DNA of 64,000 nt from Holophagae bacterium (GTDB lineage: Bacteria; Acidobacteriota; Holophagae; Acanthopleuribacterales; Acanthopleuribacteraceae). Under the pieces are notes generated by a model. It did no database searches. It was not told where the DNA came from and saw nothing but the letters and a program-made list of their open reading frames with translations. The DNA lies in the NCBI GenBank assembly GCA_030429565.1, contig JAUIFE010000011.1, positions 1 through 64,000 of the forward strand, written 5' to 3'. Each line of letters opens with the position of its first letter. Within the stretch, counting starts at the first letter, position 1. Of this stretch, positions 10,301-19,472 are shown piece by piece. The position numbers and the translations under genes were made by a program.

Positions 10301-10800
10301 TGGACGGGGTGGGCGTGATTCGTTTCAACGGGGCGCGTGGCGACGGCTTGGACCTGAGCCGCGACTGGTTTGTGCGTCGGCCCTACAGCTTCTTTTTGGT
10401 GGATGCCTATAGCAGTGCCGGTTCGTTTCGCGGTCGCAGTCTGAGCAACTTCGAGGGCGATTGGTTTTTGGGTCGTTGGGACGGATCGGCGACGCACTAT
10501 GCCAATGGCTGGGTTGGTCCGTACCGAAACATCCGACCGGACGACGTGTTGGACGTGCACACGGCGATCGGCGAACCGGATAGCAGTGCGTACTTCCTCA
10601 ATGGTCGCAATTTCACCGATTGGTATCAGGCGTTCGGGGAGCCGGGATACCTGGGATTGGGGCGCCACACTTCGCCGGCCGGCTTTGAGATTGCGTCGGA
10701 CTTGGATGTGGCGTCGGTGATTGTGTACGACCGCGTGCTGACCAAGGTGGAACAAGCCTTGGTCGAACGTTTCTTGATGAAGAAGTACCGCGCGCCCTAG
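7348..10800 (+). CDS. Secreted M60-like metallopeptidase with two LamG-like domains
   Basis: This 1150-residue exported protein starts at ATG 7348 behind AAGGGAGA, followed by a signal peptide (1-33, ending AANLAAA). Residues 36-90 are encoded by an inserted mobile element. The catalytic region holds HELGH (H468, E469, H472) with acidic residues downstream (FEIESN, NEIFG), as in gluzincins of the M60/enhancin type that cut mucin-like glycoproteins. The preceding GHRWWSPLNVLNG is also typical of M60. Two concanavalin-like repeats follow (about 715-930 and 935-1145), each with 'LAA-WPD-SGRGN/HxA', RPYxxFxVDAY and a closing VIVYDRVL. These would bind glycans on a host or prey surface. No neighbouring gene appears co-transcribed. 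The M60 assignment is fairly secure; the substrate is inferred. Confidence 0.8.
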   Translation: MSQLRTGALRAPTLFALILSAILFFFAANLAAAPKPELSDSWRRNRTICWAATSRKNARRTCQYASAFSNMFRSNILGDFIHPNRSVQAKAPVDCAAAGTVLTQFNAWLDGDLELSDGERADLLVQFQTNWDGCYIDIEPQVRAFMANYEARRPPLFQSRTRIDPTTMAPESQILYIIQQWLFDNAFIDRKLETVTGIAYEAAEVFPGPVSAETPRVDVTVRIDGTYHTDPGYFLNGQAAVRRMTGYYAAPGEVVTVELGPEAAGMGLQVLIGAHQDNLDRAWDSFNRFPRVGNKFPLKRPITQAANPFGGGIYIEVPDGSDLGEVDVVLRGVVKTPYFSTRAGAETTPEQWQQERDQAGVAWFDWEADYFMITLPVSMVRGIDDPSEILELWSRAMVAYARLGGRPTQRIRAEYFSIDRQIAHAGTAMPAQYPIMTGDDSVPNVTGHRWWSPLNVLNGNLPDDVIFHELGHLHNFPTMQFEIESNVNLPAVFVYNEIFGRDIDEALVHSRHQLFTRDEAAVDWVISSNFRDGKRIGFNEVDYSRRWNELAYQQRGHAKWVDLAALFDWDALGAVFEVFYLENRSNGGNPVIGDDKMIRTASQILNANVAPLFAFWGIPPSDALFEELADLPRPQKILDRLRHYRAIVPTSQAEFLVYHERLKNNYLDPNGRARFDRYRTTFTDEEGAKVAARIDGIIERYYGETSALPAAISRDGLQLYLAADRVRAKDKRRLERWPDASGRGHDATVVGELSQLSPYFLLNGTDNQAVVRFNSADFAGMVIDDGLDLNRPYTIFVVDAYPEGAAQRGRSLHSRDENWLLGRWSGRTTHYADGWMTEEEGPCANGVWAVHAAVGDDKMSRYLLNGIDQTVYPQVFGRPGRLGLGKHGGAFSEQGGDVDVAEVIVYDRVLSKAEVDEVNAYLMRKYMQPRALPEAGLQMLLAAESAGVGDGQAVALWPDQSGRGNHASEVLREGDFRPTYQQPSLDGVGVIRFNGARGDGLDLSRDWFVRRPYSFFLVDAYSSAGSFRGRSLSNFEGDWFLGRWDGSATHYANGWVGPYRNIRPDDVLDVHTAIGEPDSSAYFLNGRNFTDWYQAFGEPGYLGLGRHTSPAGFEIASDLDVASVIVYDRVLTKVEQALVERFLMKKYRAP
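7453..7612 (-). mobile_element. Palindromic MITE-like element, copy 1, in frame in a gene
   Basis: The element is bounded by CCTGAACTAAGCGATTC (7453-7469) and GAATCGCTCAGTTCAGG (7596-7612), complementary except at one base. The 5-bp direct repeat CCAAA flanks it (7448-7452 and 7613-7617). Removing the element plus one CCAAA restores GCACCCAAAGCACCC, which reads APKAP directly after the signal peptide. Element plus duplication is 165 bp, exactly 55 codons without a stop. On its minus strand it matches copy 2 at 28.1 kb along its whole length. Confidence 0.85.
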
Positions 10801-11180
10801 TCGGCGGCCGGCAACACAAGCCCTAAACAAACAATAAGGACACCTGCTGTGGTTTTGGCCTGGTCTGAAGCCAGCCGCATCGCCGCGGCGGGTGTCTTGC
10901 TTTTGTTCGCCAGGGAGGGTTGTTTGGGCAACCGAAAACAAAAAGGGTGCGCATGGGGGTAAATCGTTGAGGCATGCTACCCAGGGCGAAATGTTGTTGG
11001 AAGGCAGCGAGGGAAGGGGTACGCCGGAATCAGCGCGTGTGGTGAAACGGGCGCGAACGAGACCAACTTTCCGGGCGGCCGCTGTTTGGCTGAGGTTAAG
11101 TGGATTAAATCAAGATGATTAGCGCAGAAAAAACTCGCGATTGAGGTGGGGATTTGGGGTGTTTCGGGTCTGTTATTACC
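10801..11180. other. Intergenic stretch without assignable feature
   Basis: After the peptidase there are 380 bases before the CRISPR-like repeat. Short frames exist but lack a ribosome site or protein-like composition. No terminator hairpin with a T-run was found. Confidence 0.4.
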
Positions 11181-11289
11181 CTTCGAGACCACCATCCACT
11201 AAAACAAGGATTGAAACGCCGGAGTTCGGATTCTCCGAGTAGAAAAGCATGACTTCGAGATAAAACTTCTTTAAAACAAAGATTTTATC
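11181..11289 (+). CRISPR. Possible minimal CRISPR relic: repeat, 35-nt spacer, degenerate repeat
   Basis: A 37-base unit (11181-11217) begins CTTCGAGACC and ends AAAACAAGGATTGAAAC. The ATTGAAAC end and internal ATCC/GGAT symmetry are typical of many type I/III repeats. Exactly 35 bases later a second 37-base unit (11253-11289) begins CTTCGAGA and shares TAAAACAA and GATT at the same positions, 25 of 37 identical. That fits a decayed terminal repeat. No cas gene lies in the window and no further repeat was found on either side, so this could be an orphan remnant or coincidence. Confidence 0.35.
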
Positions 11290-11320
11290 AGGGGTCTTCG
11301 GCTGTTACCCTCTTTTTTGT

Positions 11321-11986
11321 TTACCTGATCGGCCCTTGGATCGCGGTGGCCGGCGCGGTGAGGCCATAGGTGCGGCGGACTTCGTCGATGAGGCGGTGGC
11401 GGGTGCTGCGCTTGCGTTCGTGGGGGGCGAAGGGGGCCGAGGCGTTGTCGAGCAGGTCGACGGCTTGTCGTAGCGCGGTTTTGTCGGTTTGTTGGTGGGC
11501 GGGTTGTTGTAGCCAGGCCTCGATGATGGTGACGGCGGCTTCTTTGTCGGCGATGTCCTCGGGGAGTCCGGAGGTTGTGCACAAACCGTAGGTGCCGGCG
11601 AGGAAATGGGTCCATTCGTTTTCCAAATGAGCCGTCAGTTCGGTGGTCAGTTTCGGGTGGCTGACCTGGTAACCCTCGGCGCGCCGTTGCGCCAAACGTG
11701 TGCGGTAGCGCTCCTTGAACCAGGCCTTGACCTGGGTCGGTGTGTCGAAGGATGGCAACTGGTTCAGCCAGTCGACGTAACCTTTGGCGTAAAACTCAGT
11801 GGTTACAGGGGTTTGGTGTTCGCCGAAGAAGGAGTGACACACCAGTGTTCCCGTCACGCTGTAGGAAGGGGCAGGCATGACGTTGTTCGTTTGATAACGA
11901 TCAAAATCGGCGGAGGACGGTTGCGCGAGTGCGAGCAATTGGTCTCGGGTGTAGAAGTGTCGGTGCAGGTACGTGGTGAGGTCCAT
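11321..11986 (-). CDS. Unassigned 221-residue protein
   Basis: The start chosen is ATG 11986 behind TTGGAG; the frame is open further upstream but without a better site. The protein is soluble with no signal peptide. It begins MDLTTYLHRHFYTRDQLLAL, followed by a region rich in aromatic residues and Pro (VMPAPSYSVTG) and a mostly helical C-terminal half. The N-terminal pattern faintly recalls DUF6058 proteins, but I cannot confirm this. It is divergent from the LysR-family pseudogene 135 bp away, the usual arrangement of a LysR regulator and its target, so it may have been controlled by that regulator before the regulator decayed. Confidence 0.65.
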   Translation of the reverse strand: MDLTTYLHRHFYTRDQLLALAQPSSADFDRYQTNNVMPAPSYSVTGTLVCHSFFGEHQTPVTTEFYAKGYVDWLNQLPSFDTPTQVKAWFKERYRTRLAQRRAEGYQVSHPKLTTELTAHLENEWTHFLAGTYGLCTTSGLPEDIADKEAAVTIIEAWLQQPAHQQTDKTALRQAVDLLDNASAPFAPHERKRSTRHRLIDEVRRTYGLTAPATAIQGPIR

Positions 11987-12121
11987 CGGTGTTGCTCCAA
12001 GGTTGGGGATACGCGTGTTGTGCGGCACCACGGCGGCCAGGCACTCGCCTTGTGCGCATGATAGGCGGCTCGCTATGATATGGAAAATGCAAAATTCCGA
12101 TGACCCGGATCAAAGAAACGC

Positions 12122-13024
12122 ATGGCGCGCCATCAAATAGAACCTAAGAAGCTTTTCCTGCGGTACTTGAGGCGGGCTGGTTTCTCCAATGCGGTAGCGA
12201 TCCTGCACCTCTCGCAGCCCGTCGCCGGCCGGCGGATTGCGCTACTGGAAGAATCATTTGGCGGGGCGCTGTTCGAACGCGAGCGTGACGGCGTCTCTCC
12301 GACCTCGGCCGGCGCGAGTTTTTTACCCCATGCGTTGGCGGTGAAGGCCGCCACCCGGGTGGCGCTGGAGGCGGTGCAAACGCACCTACAACCGGCGCAA
12401 GTCCCACGGCGTCTAGCGATGGTCGGCACCCTGGCGGGCACCGCTCTCCGCCGGCGTTTGACAGCGTTGCGTCGTGGGGACCCCCACCGTTGCCTGCACC
12501 TGCGCACGGCGCGCGGTGCCGAGGTCCGTCAACTGGTGCTCGGCGGCGAGGCGCATTTGGGTTTGCGTTACTTTCCCGATCCCAATCCCGATCTGGTGTG
12601 GTTGCCGTGCCGCGAAGAAAGGATGGTGGTTGTGGGGGGACCACAGCTCGATTTACCGGACAAAGGAACCTTATCGGTGGGGGACTTGGTCGGCTCACAT
12701 TGAATTACCTTTCCTCTCGGCCGTTCCGGTGAGCCCTTCGCCGAATCGGTGAAACTGCTGTTGCAGCGCCATGGTTTGGCGGGGGCTGAATGGATTTTGA
12801 TTGACAGTTTATCGGTGCAGAAACGCATGGTGGAAGCCGGTTTCGGCATTTCGTTGGTACCAATCACCAGCATTGACGAAGAGCTGCGTTTGGGTTCGCT
12901 GCGCTTTTTGCCGGGCCCGGAGTTGGCGATGACGACGCCGGTGGTGCTCATCAAACGCAAGAAGCTGCCGGAGTAGGCCGCAATCCGGGCGCTGCAAGAT
13001 TACCTGTTGGCCGGCGAAGCCTAA
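12122..13024 (+). pseudogene. LysR-family regulator with two in-frame stops
   Basis: A single frame runs from ATG 12122 to TAA 13022 and encodes a LysR-type regulator. It has a degraded winged helix (HLSQPVAGRRIALLEESFG, LFERERDGVSPTSAG) and a periplasmic-binding-like effector domain. It is interrupted by TGA at 12701-12703 (reading LVGSH-stop-ITFPLGRSGEPFAE) and TAG at 12974-12976 (KKLPE-stop-AAIRALQDYLLAGEA). Protein-like sequence continues in the same frame through both stops, so these are nonsense mutations rather than frameshifts. The helix-turn-helix also lacks the usual Ala-rich 'AA..L' pattern. It is divergent from the gene at 11321-11986. Confidence 0.8.
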
Positions 13025-13168
13025 CGGAGTGTTGCCAGGGTAAAAGCGGGGTCTGCCCGAGGGTTCGGTTTTTCCGATGGGGTTCAGCGCTTTGACCGGT
13101 GTGCCGACAGAAATGGGAACCCCGGCGCGCATTAAATTGACACGCGCCGGGGCTCCCGAACGTAAAAG

Positions 13169-13214
13169 GGACACCCGCCGCGAATCAGCCGATGGGCTGC
13201 TGCGTTGGGTGTCC
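13169..13214 (-). terminator. Bidirectional hairpin terminator
   Basis: GGACACCC (13169-13176) pairs with GGGTGTCC (13207-13214), with an inner CAGCC/GGGCTG stem. On the minus strand it is followed by CTTTTA, so it can end the large SBBP gene. On the plus strand it is followed by GGTTTTGGTTGTTTTA, so it can also serve the LysR pseudogene. Confidence 0.6.
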
Positions 13215-13280
13215 GGTTTTGGTTGTTTTATTTAGCTTGCTGCTTGGTGGTTGCCACGTCGACCGAGGCCGGTGCCTGGT

Positions 13281-16200
13281 TTAGGGGCATGATTCCGGCG
13301 GGTCGATCTTCAGGTAAAGCAGGTCGAGCACGTTGATGAGGCCGTCGTCGTTGGGGTCGCCGGCGTAAGGTTCGCGCCAGAAGGCAGCCAGCTCTTGGAG
13401 GTCGGCGACGGTGTTGCAGCCGTCTTGGTTGAAGTCTTCGTAGCCAGGATGTGCGGCGACAAGTAACCAGGCATGCGCGGTTGCTTGACGGCCGGCGGCA
13501 TCGTCGAACACGGTGACCTCGACCAGGGTTGTTTCCGTCGGCGCGGGTTCCAAGCGCAGGGTGCCGGCGTCGGCGGAGATGTCGGTTGGCGGTACGGTGC
13601 GCCACTCGAAACGCGGGTTGGCGACGGCGCACGCGAAGTCGGCGGTGAACACGGGCGTTTGGCGGCCTAAACTTTGCGAGATGGGGGTCAGGGTCGCTTG
13701 CTGTAGGCCGTCGACGATGAGGTTGACCGCCGCGGTGCTCGCGGCACCGCAGGTGGCGACGACTTCGCAGTGGTAGGTGCCCTCATCGGCGGCGGTCACG
13801 GTGGCGAAGTGCAGCGACGGGCCGGTTTCGCCGGTCAGTGCCGCTTGATCCTTGAACCACTGGTAGGTTGGTTGCACGGCGCCGCGCACGACGACGGCGT
13901 AGGTCACGGCTGCGCCGGCGCAAGCGTTGCCATCCTGCCGGAGAGTGAGCTCAGGTGCTTGACCGAGGATGACGTGTTTGGTTTGGCTCGGCCCTGCGCC
14001 GCAATCGTTTTCGGCGACGACGCTGATGATGCCGCCGGTCTCGCCGAAGGTGACGCTGATGGTGGTGGCGCCTTGGCCGGCGGTGATGACCGCGTCGGCA
14101 GGGACGGTCCAACGGTAATTGGTGGCGCCGTCGACGGGCATGATTGAAAAGGATTGTGCCTGATCACCGGCACACAGCGTGTCCGGCCCGTTGACGGTGG
14201 CAGGCTGATCCGGTACACTGCCGCCGGTCACCGTCAGGACGCGAGACTGACCGAGGCCACAGGCATTTTCGGCAGCGACGGCTAGCTCACCGGTGGCTGA
14301 AGCAAAAACGATGGACACTTGGTTGGTGCCTTGCCCACTGATGATGGTCGCGTCCTCGGGAACACGCCACTGGTAACCAAGGACGCCGTCGCCGTTGGGC
14401 ACACGGTACTCGATCGGGGTTGGGCCGGCGCAGATATTTGTCGGCCCAATGATCTCCTGAGGTTTGGCGGGCAGATCAAGGCACAGTTTGGTGACAAAGG
14501 CATTACCGCGCGTAGTGGTCACCGGGTTGTAGCTGCCGGCGGTGGTTGGGAAATCGGGTGAATCGGTGGATCCAACCACCACGGCGTTGCCGCTGCTGTC
14601 CAAGGCCAAGCCGTGGATCTCGTTGCGTTCACTGCCGCCGAGGAAGGTGGCGTAGGTTAATTCCGTCCCGGTCGGGTTAAAGCGCGCGACGAAGGCATCC
14701 CGGTTGCGGCTGGGGGATGAATCGAAGGCGTTGTCGGTGATGGGAAAACTGCCGCCGTCGGTATTGCCGGCGACAACCACGTACTGGTCGGCGGCAACCG
14801 CGATCTCGGTGCCGACATCGGCGCCATACATGCCCAAGTAGGTGCTGAAAACCAAGTCACTACCGGTGCTGTTCAGCTTGGTAACAAAGGCGTCAGCGCT
14901 GAAAAGCGCGCTGTCATGGGCGCCTTCGGTAATGGGGAAGCTTTCGGAACTGGTCCACCCGGTCAGGTAAGCGGCGCCTTCGTTGTCGACCGCGATGTCA
15001 TGGGCCCAGTCCAAACCCTCGCCACCGATGAGGGTGCTGTAAAGGAGCGTCGTGCCGGTTGGGTTGAGTTTGGTGACAAACAGATCTTCCGAATCCTGAA
15101 GTGTATCGCTGTAGCAGCCGGGCGTGGTTGGGAACTCATAGGAATCGGTAATGCCGAGAATGTAGGCGTTGTCTTGGGCGTCAAGCGCCAAGGCGGCAGC
15201 CGAATCGTAGCTGTAGGTGCCAAGGTAGGTGCCGTAGACCAAGCTGGTTGCGTTGGCGTTGAGCTTGTTGACGACACAGTCGTTGCCACCGTTGTACGTG
15301 GGATCGAAGGAACCGCTGGTGACGGGGAAGCCTTCGGTGCGGACTTCGGCCAGAATGTGAGCGGTGCCGTCAGAGCCGACAGCCAGATCACGCAGATAAT
15401 AAGTGCCGCGCGTGCCCAGAAAGGTCGAATAAACGAGGGTTTGCCCATTCGGATCGAGTTTGCTCAGGAACACATCCTGCGTTTCGGATAAGGTTTCGGT
15501 GAGGACGCCGGGCGTGGTGGGGAAGGTCGGTGAAAGGGTAACGCCGGTGATGTAGAGGTGGTTGGTTGCGTCCCGTGCCAGGGCAATCGGTCGGTCGTCC
15601 TGCGCGCCGCCGAGATAGGTGGCGTAAAGCAGGTTGCCGCCGGTGGGATCCATTTTGGCGACAAACACATCCCAGTTGCCGTTGTACACGGGGTCATAGA
15701 CACCGCCGGTTGTGGGAAAGGACGGGCTGAAGGTGCGGCCGAGGAGGTAGCTGTTGCCGTCGTCGTCGAGGACGATGTCGGTGCCTTCATCGGGGCCGGA
15801 ACCGCCAAGCAAGGTCGAGAATTCGAGGGTTGCGCCGGTGGCGGGTAAACGCGTCACAAAAGCCATTTGCGGCGCTTTGAGGGTGCGGTCGACGGCGGTT
15901 TCGGTGGTGGGAAAGTCAACCGAGGCGGTGGTGCCGGTGATGGTGACCACGCCGTCGGTGTTGACGGCAACGGCGCGGCCGCTTTCATCGCCAGCGCCGC
16001 CAACCAGGGTCGACATCAACAGTTCAGAGCCGGTGGCGTTGAGGCGACTGACGAAGACGTCGTACCCGCCGTTGCCGTGTGCGTCGAAGGCGCCGGCGGT
16101 GGTGGGAAAAAACTGGCTGCTGGATGTGCCGGTGACGACGGCCTGCCCGGCTGCATCGAGGGTGATGTCATAGGCAATTTCATCGTATTCATCACCGAGG

Positions 16201-17972
16201 AAGGTGCTGTAGACGAGATCACCGCCGTCGGCACTCAGGCTGGTTACGAAGGCGTCACTCCAGCCGCTCATGGTTGGGGCATAGGCGCCGTCGGTTGTGG
16301 GAAAGCCGGAGGAATCGGTGGTACCCACGACAAAAGCGCGACCTGAGCTATCGACAGCCACGCCAAAGGCGACGTCATCGTAGCGTGAGCCGAGGTAGGT
16401 GGCGTAAATGAGCGCCGAACCGGTGGGGTTGAGCTTGGCGACAAACGCGATGCTGCCAAATACAGAGTCGTACCAGCGTTGAAACGCGTCTTCGGTAGTG
16501 GGGAAATTTTGGGAGTTGGTGGCGCCGACAATATAGGCGTTGCCGTTGCCGTCAATGGCGATGTCGTTGGCCCAATCCGTGTTGCTGCCGCCAAGGAAGG
16601 TGGCGTAGGACAAGGCTGATCCCGAGGCGTTCAGTTTGGCAATAAAGGCAGACAGAGAACGCGAGTTGGTTTGAAAGGCGCCGGCGGTCGTGGGAAAGTT
16701 GGTGGACTCGGTGAAGCCTGTGACATAGATATCGTCGTTTTGGTCGAGCACTAGGGCGGTGGCTTGATCGGCTTCGTCGCCGCCGAGGAAGGTGGCGAAC
16801 AGCAGCGCGGTGCCCGAGGCGTTGAGTTTACAGATAAAACTGTCGGCCATGCCGCCGTGGCTTTGGTCGAGCGCCCCGCTGGTGGTGGGAAAGTTGGTGG
16901 AATGGGTGGTGCCTGCGATGACGGCTTGGCCGGCGCTGTCCACGGCAATGCCATGACCGACATCATCGGCTGCGCCGCCGAGATAGGTGGCGTAGACCAA
17001 GGCGCTGCCACTGCTGTCGAGTTTGGTGACGAACACGTCGTTAAAGCCGGAAGCCTGTTGGCCGAAGACACCGGCGGTGGTAGGGAAATCGGCGGACGGG
17101 GTAACGCCGGTGATGTAGGTATGGCCGTCGCTGTCAACGGCGAGGTCGTTACCTTGTTGCAGGCCGACGCCGCCGTCGCCACCGAGGTAAGTGCTCCAGG
17201 TGAGATCAGGTTCAATATAAAGGGCATGAGCAGGATCGGCGGCACCGATTTGGAAGCCGAAGGTACCGGCATCGGCCAGGCGATAGGCTGCGCCGACCGA
17301 AACCCGTCGACCGTCGATGATTTGATAAGCGGTCGGTTGGTTGAAGGAAAGGGTCGCACCGGCGCGGCGGGCGGTCAACACGCCGTGCTCGGACAGCACC
17401 AAATGGGCGCCGGTTTCCAGTCGGATCAAATCGGGATCGGCATGGGGTTCGACGACCACGCGTAATGCGAGTGGCGTCGCTGCCGCGTAATACTCGACCG
17501 AAATGCCGTCCCAGACTTGGTCGTAGACCAACTTTTGGTACATGGGCAAGCCGGTTTGCCAATCCGCTTGGGCGCCTTTCAAAAAGTTGGCGACGCCGCC
17601 GGTCGGTGCTGCGAGCCGCGGTGACCGTGCGCGTTTGGCGCCCTGTTGCTTGGCAAAGCCGGCTTTGAAAACAACGGTTTGGTTTTGGTCACCAGCGATG
17701 GTTGTCTTTTCAGCGTGGGCGGCGGCGATAAAAGCGCCGTCGGTACTGAACAAAACGCGGCCTTGCGGCGTTTGGACGAACGCAAGGACATCAGGTTGGG
17801 CAATCAGGCGTTTGCCGGTTTTTTGGCTTTGATGGTTGGCAATAAAAAAAGAGCGTTCATGGTTGCTAAAAGAATGTTGGGTGGAAGCGGCACGGCTGGG
17901 TTGTTGGGCGGTCAGGCACAGCGAGCCCAAAAACAGTACTAGGGGAGGCAGCAGCACAAGGCAACGTCTCAT
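13281..17972 (-). CDS. Secreted SBBP-repeat propeller protein with dockerin-like C-terminus
   Basis: This is a 1563-residue exported protein with ATG 17972 behind AAAGGA. It has a signal peptide (MRRCLVLLPPLVLFLGSLCL), an N-terminal domain common to this family (HERSFFIANHQSQKT to ALYIEP), and then about twenty SBBP repeats of 50-60 residues with the pattern ATYLGG..D.A..IAVD..G.AYI.G.T.S..FPTT, which build beta-propellers. After LCLDLPAKPQEI come PKD/Ig-like domains (WRVPEDATIISGQGTNQVSI, WTVPADAVITAGQGATTIS, and YQWFKDQAAL). A conserved ~90-residue domain follows, and a paired EF-hand-like tail ends in C-P. The tail module recurs in both M12B peptidases of this window. The function is probably adhesive or structural at the cell surface. 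Its strong repetition makes assembly errors possible. Confidence 0.85.
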   Translation of the reverse strand: MRRCLVLLPPLVLFLGSLCLTAQQPSRAASTQHSFSNHERSFFIANHQSQKTGKRLIAQPDVLAFVQTPQGRVLFSTDGAFIAAAHAEKTTIAGDQNQTVVFKAGFAKQQGAKRARSPRLAAPTGGVANFLKGAQADWQTGLPMYQKLVYDQVWDGISVEYYAAATPLALRVVVEPHADPDLIRLETGAHLVLSEHGVLTARRAGATLSFNQPTAYQIIDGRRVSVGAAYRLADAGTFGFQIGAADPAHALYIEPDLTWSTYLGGDGGVGLQQGNDLAVDSDGHTYITGVTPSADFPTTAGVFGQQASGFNDVFVTKLDSSGSALVYATYLGGAADDVGHGIAVDSAGQAVIAGTTHSTNFPTTSGALDQSHGGMADSFICKLNASGTALLFATFLGGDEADQATALVLDQNDDIYVTGFTESTNFPTTAGAFQTNSRSLSAFIAKLNASGSALSYATFLGGSNTDWANDIAIDGNGNAYIVGATNSQNFPTTEDAFQRWYDSVFGSIAFVAKLNPTGSALIYATYLGSRYDDVAFGVAVDSSGRAFVVGTTDSSGFPTTDGAYAPTMSGWSDAFVTSLSADGGDLVYSTFLGDEYDEIAYDITLDAAGQAVVTGTSSSQFFPTTAGAFDAHGNGGYDVFVSRLNATGSELLMSTLVGGAGDESGRAVAVNTDGVVTITGTTASVDFPTTETAVDRTLKAPQMAFVTRLPATGATLEFSTLLGGSGPDEGTDIVLDDDGNSYLLGRTFSPSFPTTGGVYDPVYNGNWDVFVAKMDPTGGNLLYATYLGGAQDDRPIALARDATNHLYITGVTLSPTFPTTPGVLTETLSETQDVFLSKLDPNGQTLVYSTFLGTRGTYYLRDLAVGSDGTAHILAEVRTEGFPVTSGSFDPTYNGGNDCVVNKLNANATSLVYGTYLGTYSYDSAAALALDAQDNAYILGITDSYEFPTTPGCYSDTLQDSEDLFVTKLNPTGTTLLYSTLIGGEGLDWAHDIAVDNEGAAYLTGWTSSESFPITEGAHDSALFSADAFVTKLNSTGSDLVFSTYLGMYGADVGTEIAVAADQYVVVAGNTDGGSFPITDNAFDSSPSRNRDAFVARFNPTGTELTYATFLGGSERNEIHGLALDSSGNAVVVGSTDSPDFPTTAGSYNPVTTTRGNAFVTKLCLDLPAKPQEIIGPTNICAGPTPIEYRVPNGDGVLGYQWRVPEDATIISGQGTNQVSIVFASATGELAVAAENACGLGQSRVLTVTGGSVPDQPATVNGPDTLCAGDQAQSFSIMPVDGATNYRWTVPADAVITAGQGATTISVTFGETGGIISVVAENDCGAGPSQTKHVILGQAPELTLRQDGNACAGAAVTYAVVVRGAVQPTYQWFKDQAALTGETGPSLHFATVTAADEGTYHCEVVATCGAASTAAVNLIVDGLQQATLTPISQSLGRQTPVFTADFACAVANPRFEWRTVPPTDISADAGTLRLEPAPTETTLVEVTVFDDAAGRQATAHAWLLVAAHPGYEDFNQDGCNTVADLQELAAFWREPYAGDPNDDGLINVLDLLYLKIDPPESCP

Positions 17973-18916
17973 AAGGGAGTCCTTTTTAATTAGAGTTGGA
18001 TGGATACGGAGATGGTGATTACCAAGTCTAGGGCACCTAAATGTTTTGATGAATACAGGTTAGAGTAGTGGCGTCTATTTGATAGAACTGGGTGTGTCTC
18101 AAAAAAAATAAATGCAGGGCAAGAAAGGGAAATCAACATGTCATAGGAAAAATAAACAGGCACATCCCAGCGGTGGTGTCGTAACGTCCGACTGGGCGGT
18201 TTCAAAAAGTGCTTCGATGTTCCAATCGCAAAAAACACAAGTAAGGTGTCACGGAAATTGACAAAGTTTCGAAATTTCAAAAAAATCGAGATTATCGATG
18301 GTTGATACTGTTTGAAGCCGGACTATTGCCCTTGTAATGGGGCAAGTCTTCTATTTGCAAGATTTTGGGCTTCGTGGGCCGGGGCTGTCGGCTGTTCTGT
18401 GGAGGGGCTTTGGTCCGGTACCGGATGGATTTAGGCTTTCATTGGGCAAAAATAAACTTCACTTTTCACCACATTCTCCATATTTCCTCCATTTTGTCGC
18501 CCTAATTTACCGGTAACGCAAAAGAAACAGATGCTCTCAGCCTTTGGTTTTTCCGCGTTGTTGTCCTAACGACCCCTACATCCCAAGCACGGTTTCTTCT
18601 TCCTTGGCTGTTGCCAAGCGCCACGGATCACCTTTGGTCCATCCCTTTTTCCGGCGCCCGTGAAACCGACGCTTGCGAAATGAATCGCGACCCCGTGCGT
18701 TGCCTGTGACTTGCGGCCCATCCCGGCCGACGTCGGCCGGATGACGTGCCGGCCCGGCGGTGAACCTCACCGACCGCCAGCCTGCCTGCGACCCGAATGA
18801 CTTGGTCACGTGGTGCTACGAGAACGCGTCTTCGGCTCTTGGCTGAAACCACCGCTGCTGCGGTTGGGCCGCGCTGTGCCCACCCCGAGCGTTACCGTTC
18901 ACGAGGAGGAACATCC
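17973..18916. other. Long intergenic region between divergent genes
   Basis: This 944-base gap separates the SBBP gene from the chaperone gene. It includes an AT-rich half (about 18000-18500) that could hold promoters for both. Short frames on either strand lack ribosome sites. No repeat or RNA gene was recognised. Confidence 0.4.
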
Positions 18917-19387
18917 ATGGTTCAAGCAACTTCCCTTCAAGATTGGCTGCAACAATTGTCGGCCGACATCGGTATCTTCACCTTCGAACTCAACCAAAAC
19001 GGCGTCTGCTCATTTGATATCGGCGACACTACCATCGTGCTGGAAGCGCCGGCGGACGAGAATGTGATCATCCTGTATTCACCGCTGCTGCCGCTGACCG
19101 ACATTCCCAACGACGCCGCCTACCGCCGCATTCTCGTCATTAATTACCTGTGCCGCGACACGGCCGGCGCCACGCTGGCGATCAATGATCGCGCCGGCAC
19201 GGTCTGTCTCAACGCGCTCGAAAACCCGGATCGCTTTGATTACGCGGCTTTTAAAACTTGGCTGGTCAGCTTCGTCGACACGGCGTCCTGGCTGCAAAAC
19301 GAAATTCCCGCCCGCCTTGTCGACACGGAACCGGCCACGCCTGCCGCGCCACCGACGGCCTTCTTTCAACCGACGGCGTTTGCCTGA
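18917..19387 (+). CDS. CesT-like type III secretion chaperone
   Basis: This is a 156-residue acidic protein starting at ATG 18917 behind GAGGAGGAAC. It shows the CesT/SycE fold pattern: an N-terminal helix (LQDWLQQLSADIGI), strands with CSFDIGDTTIVLEAPADENVIILYS, the central 'PLLPLTD' turn, a helix (YRRILVINYLCRDTAGATLAIND), a strand, and a closing long helix (DYAAFKTWLVSFVDTASWLQNEI). Class I chaperones of this size dimerise and hold an effector's N-terminus for export. The next gene, 85 bp downstream, is a disordered protein of the sort such chaperones serve. No secretion apparatus gene is in the window. The chaperone call is by fold pattern, not by close identity. Confidence 0.75.
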   Translation: MVQATSLQDWLQQLSADIGIFTFELNQNGVCSFDIGDTTIVLEAPADENVIILYSPLLPLTDIPNDAAYRRILVINYLCRDTAGATLAINDRAGTVCLNALENPDRFDYAAFKTWLVSFVDTASWLQNEIPARLVDTEPATPAAPPTAFFQPTAFA

Positions 19388-19472
19388 TCGCTTGGGTCGT
19401 TCCGGCACGTCGCCAACCGTCAACCCGTCACCCAAAACAGGTGGCATCAAACGAATTTAGAGGAGTGATCTC

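Noticed and set aside
12701..12703. TGA in the LysR frame as selenocysteine or recoding
   Set aside because: A second, different stop (TAG) occurs downstream, there is no SECIS-like hairpin, and LysR proteins have no selenocysteine members known to me.
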